A stretch of DNA of 64,000 nucleotides from Microvirga sp. TS319 (GTDB lineage: Bacteria > Pseudomonadota > Alphaproteobacteria > Rhizobiales > Beijerinckiaceae), in assembly GCF_041276405.1 (NCBI RefSeq), contig NZ_JBGGGT010000001.1, positions 1,803,501 to 1,867,500 on the forward strand, in the 5' to 3' direction. Each line of letters opens with the position of its first letter. Within the stretch, counting starts at the first letter, position 1. A program made the translations under genes and the position numbers. Below, piece after piece: positions 10,700 through 18,595 of the stretch. The notes under the pieces were generated by a model. That model was given only the letters and a program-made list of their open reading frames with translations. It ran no database searches and was not told where the DNA came from.

Positions 10700-11086
10700 T
10701 TACAAACGCGGCATACTGGTAGTAACTAGGGCAAACTTTTTTGGATCATATGTAACGTTGGGCCGAGCTCCATCATCCCTATAAATCTGCAGCTCTTTCA
10801 TTACGCCCCTTTCCACGAACAGAATGAAATTGATAAACGGCCCTATATCTGTTGTATGAAAATCGGCCTGATATGCTGTCACTAAAGGTCCGCTATAGTC
10901 TAGGGGCCAAATCGGCGCTCCTTCGGCCGGCTGAATCATAAGAGAGCCAAATTCGTCTATTACTCTGACATGGCAAGACGATAGTTGCTCCTTTAGAAAT
11001 TCAACTTCTGGAATGGCATCAATAAGCAGTCTTTCTATGATGGCTTTTTCTAAAACGGTTGGCTGTCGTTTATCTGGAAAAGTCAT
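10700..11086 (-). CDS. Candidate immunity protein, DUF6984-like
   Basis: 128 residues. The pattern (TVLEKAIIERLLIDAIPEVE, then VRVIDEFGSLMI, and near the end ELQIYRDDG) resembles DUF6984 proteins as I remember them, which often sit beside polymorphic toxins. It starts 75 bases downstream of the orphan rhs tip stop (11162), the standard place for the cognate immunity gene of that tip. No signal peptide is seen, so it is cytosolic. The pairing with the 64-residue toxin region at 11162-11356 is inferred from position. Confidence 0.62.
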   Translation of the reverse strand: MTFPDKRQPTVLEKAIIERLLIDAIPEVEFLKEQLSSCHVRVIDEFGSLMIQPAEGAPIWPLDYSGPLVTAYQADFHTTDIGPFINFILFVERGVMKELQIYRDDGARPNVTYDPKKFALVTTSMPRL

Positions 11087-11161
11087 GGTTGTTGCCCGTG
11101 CTAAGCATCTTGTGCACCTAAGTGTTGCTGTGAACTTGTGTTCATTCAGAGAACCTTGGCG

Positions 11162-11764
11162 CTACTTATAGTAGTAAGTCCCAATATGAAGTATACCGTT
11201 AGGACGTAAATAGGCTCTGTATTCATAATTAGGTGTTCTTCCCCAGAATGGACCCCATGCGTCACCAAGGTTTGGAAGACATTGCAGAATTTCTGCACGA
11301 GCTGCCATTGGATTAGATACATGTCGATCTCCATGCCCCCAGGTTACTGTTATGCTCTGCAATCCTCTTGGATCGGTTTGTTGGAGCGGGTTTGCACCGG
11401 CATAGGCATAGAGGCTGGGCCCGTCGCGCGGGACCCTTCTGCCTTGGTCCGGCGCCGGTCGGGCCTGCAGGCCGAGTTCCTGCAACCAGGATCGGAAGTT
11501 TTCGCCGACCGTGTCGCCGGACGATGCTGGTCCTGATGGCTGCGGGTCCTGGTGCAGGTCGAGCGGGTCCGGGGTGATGTAGCGTCCGGTGCTGGGATCG
11601 TAGTGGCGGTGCCCGTTATAGGCGAGGCCGGTCTCGAGCCGGAACCACTGCCCAGGAAAACGCAGGTCGAAGCTGGCCGGGCCGGTGATCTCCAGTCCCT
11701 TCAACTCGATCTCTCTGATGTAATAGTAATGGAAAAATTCTTCTTGAGCTGAGCGACTACGCAA
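11162..11764 (-). CDS. Orphan rhs tip: RHS core end plus a distinct C-terminal toxin region
   Basis: The open frame has 200 codons, but rhs homology starts only at about 11683, directly after the immunity gene stop at 11701. The first 27 codons overlap the end of that gene in another frame. From there it carries the RHS core end (YNGHRHYDPSTGRYITPDP, DPRGLQ at residue 136) nearly identical in DNA to the main rhs. It then diverges completely into a 64-residue tip with HGDRHV and ending GILHIGTYYYK. There is no credible start or ribosome site of its own. This is the classic displaced Rhs-CT cassette that can replace the main tip by recombination through the shared core. The tip resembles small nuclease toxins only loosely. 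Confidence 0.8.
   Translation of the reverse strand: MRSRSAQEEFFHYYYIREIELKGLEITGPASFDLRFPGQWFRLETGLAYNGHRHYDPSTGRYITPDPLDLHQDPQPSGPASSGDTVGENFRSWLQELGLQARPAPDQGRRVPRDGPSLYAYAGANPLQQTDPRGLQSITVTWGHGDRHVSNPMAARAEILQCLPNLGDAWGPFWGRTPNYEYRAYLRPNGILHIGTYYYK
11370..11683 (-). repeat. 314-base direct repeat, copy in the orphan rhs tip
   Basis: By eye about 93-95% identical to 12327-12640, with no gaps noticed. It begins at GGATCGGTTTGTTGG and ends at GCTGGCCGGGCC. Both copies encode the conserved end of the RHS core. The repeat stops sharply where the toxin tips begin, so it is a recombination arm. Confidence 0.85.
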
Positions 11765-12108
11765 ATGCCAGATGCCGGCTCCAGAACGAAAAATGATTCT
11801 TGAGAGCCTCTAAGATCAAATTTCAGTACGTCAGAGACAAAAGATGCAAGATAAGGTTTCTTTAGTAGAAGGTCGGCACTAAGGACATAAGCAGCATAAA
11901 TCACGTTTTGGATATGATCCGTTGTCAGGGACAACACCTTTATCCCTGTTATTTCAATTCGTATTGCATCGGAGAAACTGCTTGCGATGTGGAGAACGAT
12001 CCCATCGTTAGGGTTCGAGAAATCCACTCCTCTGAGTTCCATATCATGTAGATTAGGTTCAACTATTTCCCCATCAGGTGACAGCTGAAGGCCGACAAGG
12101 TCTGTCAT
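11701..12108 (-). CDS. Candidate immunity protein for the main Rhs toxin tip
   Basis: 135 residues from the ATG at 12106-12108, MTDLVGLQLSPDGEIVEPNL, preceded by GAGAGG at 6-7 bases spacing. The longer open frame reaching 12231 overlaps rhs and is not used. No signal peptide or membrane helix is seen, and I do not recognise the family. It begins 10 bases after the rhs stop codon and is clearly lower in GC than rhs, with AT-rich stretches. These are the usual signs of an immunity gene paired with the tip of the preceding rhs. Its 3' end abuts the orphan tip. Confidence 0.7.
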   Translation of the reverse strand: MTDLVGLQLSPDGEIVEPNLHDMELRGVDFSNPNDGIVLHIASSFSDAIRIEITGIKVLSLTTDHIQNVIYAAYVLSADLLLKKPYLASFVSDVLKFDLRGSQESFFVLEPASGICVVAQLKKNFSITITSERSS

Positions 12109-12118
12109 GTATGCCTCT

Positions 12119-14971
12119 CTAGAACCTGGGAATAGGGACTGGACCATGCCGGCCCCCTTGATCCCAAAAGTGGAGATGAAGTCTACCGGCACCGTGGTCG
12201 AAGTGATTGTCAACATCACACCCAACACCACCCCACCAATTATAAATGCGGATCTGTCCCTTTGGGTGAAAAGCTAAGCCACCGCCCGCCTGAAATCGCG
12301 GCAAGCTGATAGACTGCAGTCCGTTAGGATCGGTTTGTTGGAGCGGGTCTGAATGGACGTAGGCGTAGAGGCTGGGCCCGTCGCGCGGGACCCTGCCGCC
12401 TTGGTCCGGCGCCGGTCGGGCCTGCAGGCCGAGTTCCTGCAACCAGGATCGGAAGTTTTCGCCGACCGTGTCGCCGGACGCTGCTGGTCCTGGTGGCTGC
12501 GGGTCCTGGTGCAGGCCGAGCGGGTCCGGAGTGGTGTAGCGGCCGGTGGTGGGATCGTAGTGGCGGTGCCAGTTGTAGGCGAGGCCGGTCTCGAGCTGGA
12601 ACCACTGCCCGGGGAAACGCAGGTCGAAGCTGGCCGGGCCCACGATCTCGGCCACCGCCCCGAACGGATCGTATGTGGCGCGCCACACGATCGTGCCGGC
12701 GGTATCCGCCAGCAGCACCGGCCGCGCGAGATGGTCCGCCTGCACGAACAGCAGGACGGGATGGGCCGGATCGGCCGTACCGTCGAGCACCGCGACGGGC
12801 AGTTCGCCGAGCCAGACATATTCCTTCAGCGTGGCGCCCGAGGCGTCCGTCTCCGCGATCACGCGATCCTCCCCGTCGTAGACGAGGTGGATCGTGCCGT
12901 TCGGCACCCCGTTCATGAGCTCGCGGATCGCCAGGCGGTGGCGGCCATCATAGGTATAGCGCGCCCGCACCGGGCCGAGCCGCCCCAGCCGCACCTGCGC
13001 CAGCTGGCCGGAGCCGTCATACTCATACGCCAAGGCGGCGCCGCGATCCTCCTGCGCGAGGTTCCCGGCCCCGTCATAGGCGAAGCGGCGCTCGACCGCG
13101 CCGTCGCGGGTGATCTCTTCCAGCCGGTTCGTGCCCGGTTCATAGGCATAGGCGCGCCGCGTCAGGCCGCTTAAGTTCGTGTGTTCCTCGGCCAGTCGGT
13201 TGCCGGTGCCGTCGTAGCTCCAGGCCCAACGCTCTCCGATCCGCCCGGCCCAGGCCAGGCGCTGCGCCGGATCGTAGCGCAGGCTCAGGACGTCGTGCCC
13301 GCCCTCCCCGTCCGCCGCGATCTCGGTCAGGTTGAGCCCGTCGCCGACCGTGTAGCCCCGCTCCAGCACCCGCGACCCGTCCGGGCGCGTCACGCTCAAG
13401 GCGGCGATCCGGTACTCCCGGTCGTAGGCGCGCGCGAGCACCATGCCGTTGCCAAACACGGCCCGACGCAGCGGGCCCTCCGGGAGGTATTCCACTCCGG
13501 ACAGGAGCTCCTCCACCGGCCCGCCCGCGCTGCGCTGCAGGCCGATCGCGTTCACCCGCCCGAGCCCGTCATAGCCGTAGACGAGGCTGCGCCCGGACGG
13601 ATAGGTCAGCCGCGCAAGCCGCCCGGCCCCATCGTAGCCGGAGCTGACGGTGCTCACCGCCCCGGCGATGTCGCGCGTCTCGCGCACCAAACGCCCCTTG
13701 GCGTCATAGGCGTAGACGCTCGTGCCGGCGGCATCCGCCATGCCGGTCAGCCGGCCCCGCCCGGCATTGCCGTTCCGGCTGTCGTCGTAGCTCCAGCTCA
13801 CGAGGGAGCCGCCGGAGGAACGGCGCGTCACCAGCCGCCCCGCCGCGTCATAAGCATACACGATCTCGATCCCGCGCCCGTCGCGCTTTCGGATCACAAG
13901 CCCGCGCTCGTCGTAGTCGAACACGCTCGTGCCCCGGTCCGGCGACACCTCCTGGATCACCTCGCCGAAGCCGTTGCGCACGTAAGCCGTGGTCAGCCCG
14001 CCCGGGTCGGCATAGCTCGTCGTCTCGCCCCGGCCGTTATAGCCGTGCACCACCCGGCCACCGTCGCGCTCGAGTTCGGACAAGAGCCGCCCGAGCCCGT
14101 CATAGCCGCGCCCGATCATGTGCCCGCGCGGGTCGGTCAGGCCGGTGGGCTTGCCCGTGCGATCATAGGCGAAGGCCCAGGCCCGCGCCTCGCCGCCCAC
14201 CTGCCGAATCAGCCGCCCGAGTTCGTCGAAAGCTCCGGTTTCCTCGAACACGATGCGCCCATCCGCTCCCGCCTGCGTCCGCCGGGTGATGCCGCCGAGC
14301 GCATCGCGTTCATACGTGATGTGGTCGCCCGCATTGTTGGCGATCCCCACCAGGCGCCGGGCGCCGTCCCAGGTGAAGGTCAGGGTCCGGCCCGCAGGTT
14401 CGGACACAGTCTCGGGATCGCCGGCCGCCGTATAGGCCATGGCCCAGCGCTCCTCCTGCGGGCCCGGATCGATCACGATCCCGGTCAGCTGCCCGAGTCC
14501 GTCATAGGCATAGGCGGTCATTGTCCCGTTCGGATCGGTCACGGCGGTGGGCTGACCGCGGCTGTTCCAGGCGCTGATCCGGGTTCTCAGCCCGACCGAA
14601 TCGGTGACGGTCTCGAGCAGGCCTTCGGTCGTATAGGTATAGGTGACGGTGTCGTCCGGCCCCGGCAGCGGGCCATCCACGGAGGTCACCCGGTTGCCGA
14701 TGCCATAGGCATAGGTCCAGACCCGCCGCCGCCCGTTGGTGGGATAGGGCAGGCTGTGGCTCGTGGTGTCGGTCTGGCCCAGAGCGATGAGGCGGCCGGC
14801 GTCGTCGTAGGACAGGTCGGTGGTCAGCCCCTCCTCGACGATCCGGGTCGGCACCGGCAGCACGGGATGCCAGATATAGTTCACGCTCGTCGTCTGGGCC
14901 TGGGCCGTACCGGCGGCCGTGAGCAGCAGGCCCGCGAGCAGGCTGCGGATGATGGGCATCGGCTGGCGCAT
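12119..14971 (-). CDS. rhs: Sec-exported RHS/YD-repeat protein with variable C-terminal toxin tip
   Basis: 950 residues from the ATG at 14969-14971. Residues 1-25 are a signal peptide (RSLLAGLLLTAAGTAQAQ). More than a dozen YD repeats of the YDxxGRL type follow, e.g. YDGLGRVNAIG and YDAAGRLVTRRSSGG. The conserved core ends with YNWHRHYDPTTGRYTTPDP and DPNGLQ at residues 881-886. Residues 887-950 are a 64-residue tip containing CDVDNHFDHGAGRLHLHFWD, which I cannot place in a toxin family; the several His residues would suit a nuclease or metal enzyme. The open frame extends upstream to 15616, but that part runs under the neighbouring gene and is not used. The gene lies 29 bases after its partner at 15001-16620. 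Confidence 0.88.
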   Translation of the reverse strand: MRQPMPIIRSLLAGLLLTAAGTAQAQTTSVNYIWHPVLPVPTRIVEEGLTTDLSYDDAGRLIALGQTDTTSHSLPYPTNGRRRVWTYAYGIGNRVTSVDGPLPGPDDTVTYTYTTEGLLETVTDSVGLRTRISAWNSRGQPTAVTDPNGTMTAYAYDGLGQLTGIVIDPGPQEERWAMAYTAAGDPETVSEPAGRTLTFTWDGARRLVGIANNAGDHITYERDALGGITRRTQAGADGRIVFEETGAFDELGRLIRQVGGEARAWAFAYDRTGKPTGLTDPRGHMIGRGYDGLGRLLSELERDGGRVVHGYNGRGETTSYADPGGLTTAYVRNGFGEVIQEVSPDRGTSVFDYDERGLVIRKRDGRGIEIVYAYDAAGRLVTRRSSGGSLVSWSYDDSRNGNAGRGRLTGMADAAGTSVYAYDAKGRLVRETRDIAGAVSTVSSGYDGAGRLARLTYPSGRSLVYGYDGLGRVNAIGLQRSAGGPVEELLSGVEYLPEGPLRRAVFGNGMVLARAYDREYRIAALSVTRPDGSRVLERGYTVGDGLNLTEIAADGEGGHDVLSLRYDPAQRLAWAGRIGERWAWSYDGTGNRLAEEHTNLSGLTRRAYAYEPGTNRLEEITRDGAVERRFAYDGAGNLAQEDRGAALAYEYDGSGQLAQVRLGRLGPVRARYTYDGRHRLAIRELMNGVPNGTIHLVYDGEDRVIAETDASGATLKEYVWLGELPVAVLDGTADPAHPVLLFVQADHLARPVLLADTAGTIVWRATYDPFGAVAEIVGPASFDLRFPGQWFQLETGLAYNWHRHYDPTTGRYTTPDPLGLHQDPQPPGPAASGDTVGENFRSWLQELGLQARPAPDQGGRVPRDGPSLYAYVHSDPLQQTDPNGLQSISLPRFQAGGGLAFHPKGQIRIYNWWGGVGCDVDNHFDHGAGRLHLHFWDQGGRHGPVPIPRF
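12327..12640 (-). repeat. 314-base direct repeat, copy in the main rhs gene
   Basis: Partner of 11370-11683, 957 bases apart. Recombination between the copies would delete the current tip and immunity gene and bring the orphan tip in frame with the rhs core. Confidence 0.85.
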
Positions 14972-15000
14972 GAGGGCCCCCTCGAAGGCGAGCGGTGGGT

Positions 15001-16620
15001 TCAAGGATGGGACCGGGTGGCGGTGGTGGGCAGGCCGCGGGCGTCGCGGAGATAGGCGGTCACCTGCCCTTCCTCGTCGGTCGTGCTGAGCACCCAGCCG
15101 TTGGCGTCGTAGGTGTAGGCGCGGGTGCTCCCGACACAGTTGGGGGACGGCAGGCCGTCCACCCCCTCGAGCCGGAACGCGCCCTGACCCGTGGCCCGGA
15201 ACCGGTACACGGTCCGCTTGCCCAGCGCGTTGGTCACCGTGCGGGTGGTCAGCGGCGTGGTGGCCTCGCCATAGTCCACGCTCACCCGCTCGGCGCCTTC
15301 GGCCAGCTCGCTCGCGACCGCCCGCCCGCGCCCATCGTAGGCGACGGTCAGGGTGCGCACCCCACGCGCGTCCACGATGCCGGTCACCTGGGACGCAAAG
15401 CGCACATCCTCGTGCAGATAGGCGGTCTGCTCCAGGAGCGCTCCGTCCGCCGCCGTCTGCGTCACCCGCGCCAGCCGCTCGGGCCGGGCCGGGCTGTCGG
15501 CGGGGGAGAGCGGCTCGTACGCATAGGCGATCCGGCTGCCGCCCGGCACCGTGGCCGAGGCCAGCGCCGCCGGGTAGGTGATCGTTGCGGGGCCGCCGGT
15601 GGTGGCGTAGTGCCAAGTGAAGGCGATCTGCCGCCCGAAGCTGTCGGTGAGGCTGGCAAGCTCGGAGAGCGGCCCGTAGGCGAAGCTCTGGCCGTAGCCG
15701 TCGCGGCGGGCGAGGCTCACGGGCCGGGCCACCTCGAAGAAGGCATTGAGCCCCGGCTGGTCGAAGCTCTCCAGGATCCAGGTGGCGCCCTGCGGGTCGG
15801 TGAAGCGCCAGCGGGTCTTCATGCGCCGGACCTGGGACAGATCGGCCGGCCAGGGCCCCTCGAAGGCGAGCCGGTATTCGGCGTTGCGGGCGCCGTTGCG
15901 GGTGCTGGCATAGACCGGCGTCAGGGAACCGTCGCTCTGGCGCTGGAAGTCATAAGACGCGCCGTCGGCGGTCTTGAGGGTGACGCGCTGGGTGGTGGAA
16001 AAGGACGGGTCGATGGCCAGCTCGTGCTGGAACGCCAGGCGCCAGCCGAGCCCGAGGCCGAGCGGCGGGGCGTCGACGAAGGCGCTGCCGCCGCGGCTGC
16101 GGTAGGTCCGCTCGAGCCGCAAGTCGCCGTCGGGGGCGGCGAAGTCGGTGGCCGAGAGCAGCTTGGCGCCGGTGAGGATGGCGATCGGATGCGGCGTGAC
16201 CGGATTGACCGATCCGCCGCTGCCCTCGCAGGCTTGCACCTCCTCCCGCGGATCCGCCGCCTTCACGCACGAGCCGGGATAAACCCGCGAATAGCCAGAC
16301 GCACAGATGAAATCAGTCGGACCAGGTCGTGCAAACCAGCAAGCTTGCGCGCCAACATTAAGGAGGCACCAATCGCAGGTTTTGGTCGACCAAGATTGCG
16401 GGTTATCCTTGTATCCGTAAAACGTCGCGTCAGGATTGTAGACCTCGTGCTGTCGTCTGCAGGCCGCAATCGGGGTCGTATAGTATTCCGGAATACGATC
16501 AGGTGGGACTACCCGCCACCCCAGCACGCCTTCGCCTTGGGTCTGGGCCGAGGCGGCAGCGAGGCCCAGCCCGGCCAGCAGCGGCAGGGCGGGCAGAAGG
16601 TGGAGCAGGGAACGCAGCAT
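15001..16620 (-). CDS. Secreted N-terminal half of a split RHS protein (DUF6531-type)
   Basis: 539 residues from the ATG at 16618-16620. Residues 1-25 are a signal peptide (LLHLLPALPLLAGLGLAAAS). A cysteine-rich block of 8 Cys follows at about residues 42-133, including KTCDWCLLNVGAQACW. Then comes the DUF6531-like start of an RHS protein (NPVTPHPIAILTGAKLL, then LRLERTYRSRGG) and the first RHS repeats. The chain ends at a repeat boundary (YLRDARGLPTTATRSHP). The downstream gene resumes with IWHPVLPVPTRIVEEGLTTD, which in my recollection of single-chain relatives would follow directly. So this looks like one RHS shell encoded as two exported proteins. No VgrG, PAAR or T6SS gene is nearby. Confidence 0.82.
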   Translation of the reverse strand: MLRSLLHLLPALPLLAGLGLAAASAQTQGEGVLGWRVVPPDRIPEYYTTPIAACRRQHEVYNPDATFYGYKDNPQSWSTKTCDWCLLNVGAQACWFARPGPTDFICASGYSRVYPGSCVKAADPREEVQACEGSGGSVNPVTPHPIAILTGAKLLSATDFAAPDGDLRLERTYRSRGGSAFVDAPPLGLGLGWRLAFQHELAIDPSFSTTQRVTLKTADGASYDFQRQSDGSLTPVYASTRNGARNAEYRLAFEGPWPADLSQVRRMKTRWRFTDPQGATWILESFDQPGLNAFFEVARPVSLARRDGYGQSFAYGPLSELASLTDSFGRQIAFTWHYATTGGPATITYPAALASATVPGGSRIAYAYEPLSPADSPARPERLARVTQTAADGALLEQTAYLHEDVRFASQVTGIVDARGVRTLTVAYDGRGRAVASELAEGAERVSVDYGEATTPLTTRTVTNALGKRTVYRFRATGQGAFRLEGVDGLPSPNCVGSTRAYTYDANGWVLSTTDEEGQVTAYLRDARGLPTTATRSHP

Positions 16621-17091
16621 GACGGGGTGCTTCTCCTGAGGCGCGTGGACCACTCGAAAAAGGCAACATTATTTCGCGTATCGTCAAGCTCACCCTGCGG
16701 AACCGCAGCCGGCCGGGTTGTGGATGACGGTTCTGTGCCTCCTGGAGACATTTGAGGATCGGACAAACCGTTCCGACATAATGCCGCGCAGCATCCCGCA
16801 ATGCTGGCCGGGGTTCTAGCGGATGCGCCCACCCTTGGCGCCAGACGCATGGCCACGGCATCGAAAGGGGTGAGCACACAGGAGATTGTTTGGAAGCGGA
16901 TCTTTCATAAGCCGCCTGAGACCTATTTCGGCGCCCAGCCGAAGGCATCGAAGCCTTCGGCAACCTCAACAGAGCTGAAGGCTTGTCCATCCAACCGCTG
17001 TCCGACACCCACAAATGGGGAGGTGACAGATTTCGTTACTTACAAACTCAAGATCGGCACATGCGCCGCGCCTAATGTCGGTCCTTGGCAA
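16621..17091. other. Intergenic region without recognisable gene
   Basis: About 470 bases between the rhs locus (starting leftward) and livF (ending leftward). Frames of 99 and 171 codons cross it on opposite strands, but neither looks like a known protein or has a good ribosome site. It should contain the rhs promoter near 16640-16720. Confidence 0.5.
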
Positions 17092-17814
17092 CTAATGTAA
17101 CTCACCGCCGAGATATAAATCGCGCACACGAGGATTTGCCAACAATTCATTTGCCTTCCCCGTAAGCGCTGACTTTCCCAACACAAGGACGTAGGCGCGA
17201 TCAGATATCTCCAGAGCCTGGACGGCATTTTGCTCGACCAAAAGAATGCCAATGTTTGTTTGCCTTACAAGCTGAACGATAGCCTCGAAGACATCGGCAA
17301 GCATGGAGGGGGAGAGGCCTGCGGATGGCTCATCGAGCAAGAGATATTTCGGTGAAGGCATGAGAGCACGGGCGATCGCCAAGAGTTGCCGTTCACCACC
17401 GGACAGCGTGTAGGCTTTTTCATACATCTTACGACGCAGCAGCGGATAACGACTGGAAAGCTCTTCGATCCGTTGCATGCGGGCGATCGCGCTCATAAAG
17501 GTGCCACCGAGGTTAAGGTTTTCCCAAACGCTGAGCGCGCCGAAAACGTTGTCGGATTGCGGGACGATTGCAATCGAATGGTCTCGAATCCGGCGATCAA
17601 CCGGTATTTGTCCGACAGACTTCCCCTCGATACGCACTTCCCCTTTTCTCGGCGGAATGTAGCCGGCTGCAGCCTTCAGGCTTGTAGACTTCCCCGACCC
17701 GTTTGGCCCCACTACAGTAACGATCTCTCCCCGTTCGGCGCGCATGTCGAGTCCGTTAAGGATGTCGACGCCTGGTACGTATCCGGCAGTTACGCCGAGC
17801 AATTCAATTGACAT
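17092..17814 (-). CDS. livF: Branched-chain amino acid-type ABC transporter ATPase (LivF)
   Basis: 240 residues, normal for LivF. Walker A is GPNGSGKST near residue 38, signature LSGGERQLLAIARAL, Walker B YLLLDEPSAGLSP, and the family end VEQNAVQALEISDRAYVL. It energises the import complex with LivG. The ATG overlaps the end of livG by 11 bases. It is the last gene of a five-gene leftward operon (binding protein, livH, livM, livG, livF). Liv-type systems in this group carry many substrates besides leucine. Confidence 0.94.
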   Translation of the reverse strand: MSIELLGVTAGYVPGVDILNGLDMRAERGEIVTVVGPNGSGKSTSLKAAAGYIPPRKGEVRIEGKSVGQIPVDRRIRDHSIAIVPQSDNVFGALSVWENLNLGGTFMSAIARMQRIEELSSRYPLLRRKMYEKAYTLSGGERQLLAIARALMPSPKYLLLDEPSAGLSPSMLADVFEAIVQLVRQTNIGILLVEQNAVQALEISDRAYVLVLGKSALTGKANELLANPRVRDLYLGGELH

Positions 17815-18595
17815 TTGCAGTACTCCTCACAAGCGTCGCGGCCGCACCTTTCCCCAGATATGCTTCAACGACGCTTTCATGATTCATGAGATCGCCTGGA
17901 GGGCAGTCTGCAATGATCTTACCTTGATCGAGGACAACGCAGCGTTCACACAATCGACCAACGAATCCCATGTCGTGCTCTACGACAATCAGTGTGACAC
18001 CACGATCACGCAGCATTTTCAGGTTATCGATGAGCTTGAGCCGCAGTGAAGGGTTTACGCCTGCAGTCGGTTCATCGAGGAGCAATAGCTTCGCTCCACC
18101 AAGCACCGCCGCCCCAAGCGCGAGCAGCTTCTGCTGCCCACCCGACAGAGCTGATGCAGGGCGATCTGCAACAGGACGAAGGCCCAATATATCGAGCATC
18201 TCGGCCACTTGACCTCTGGCCCTACATTCCTCCGTTCGTACAGCGCCCGGCCTTGTGAAAAGACTCCATATGCTGCTGCCCGCAGTTTGCTCGACACTTG
18301 TCAGGAGCACCTCTGCACAGCTCATCTTCGATGGCATGCGCGGGAGCTGGAAAGTTCGCCTCATGCCTAGCTGACTGATGCCATGACTTGAAAGGCCGCT
18401 GATATCGTGCCCGTCAAATGTTGTCGTGCCACTCGACGCCGATAGAAAACCGGAAAGAACGTTGAGCAATGTCGTCTTTCCGGATCCATTGGGACCTAAA
18501 AGTCCGACGATTTCTCCCCGGTCGACAAACAGGTCAACGCCCATCAAGACATTCACCCGCCCGAACGACTTATGAACCCCCTTCGCGCTAAGCAT
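17804..18595 (-). CDS. livG: Branched-chain amino acid-type ABC transporter ATPase (LivG)
   Basis: 263 residues. Walker A is GPNGSGKTT near residue 35, followed by the LivG landmark GISQLGMRRTFQLPRMPSKM, signature LSGGQQKLLALGAAV, Walker B LLLLDEPTAGVNP and VVEHDMGFVGRLCERCVVLD. The start codon overlaps the livM stop by 8 bases. This copy is complete, in contrast to the truncated livG at 40861-41379. Confidence 0.94.
   Translation of the reverse strand: MLSAKGVHKSFGRVNVLMGVDLFVDRGEIVGLLGPNGSGKTTLLNVLSGFLSASSGTTTFDGHDISGLSSHGISQLGMRRTFQLPRMPSKMSCAEVLLTSVEQTAGSSIWSLFTRPGAVRTEECRARGQVAEMLDILGLRPVADRPASALSGGQQKLLALGAAVLGGAKLLLLDEPTAGVNPSLRLKLIDNLKMLRDRGVTLIVVEHDMGFVGRLCERCVVLDQGKIIADCPPGDLMNHESVVEAYLGKGAAATLVRSTANVN

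Noticed and set aside
12109..12231. Longer start for the immunity-like gene
   Set aside because: It would overlap the rhs 3' end in another frame; the ATG at 12108 has a GAGAGG site and follows the rhs stop by 10 bases.
13181..15055. 624-codon open frame on the plus strand under the rhs gene
   Set aside because: It mirrors the YD repeats of the rhs gene on the other strand. High GC and regular repeats keep antisense frames open. It has no known domain or ribosome site.
14972..15616. N-terminal extension of the rhs gene to 1165 residues
   Set aside because: The added codons are out of frame under the N-terminal RHS gene. The ATG at 14971 begins a clear signal peptide.
14995..16755. 586-codon open frame on the plus strand opposite the split RHS N-terminal gene
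   Set aside because: Antisense to a gene with signal peptide and DUF6531 features; composition is Gly/Arg/Val-biased without any motif.
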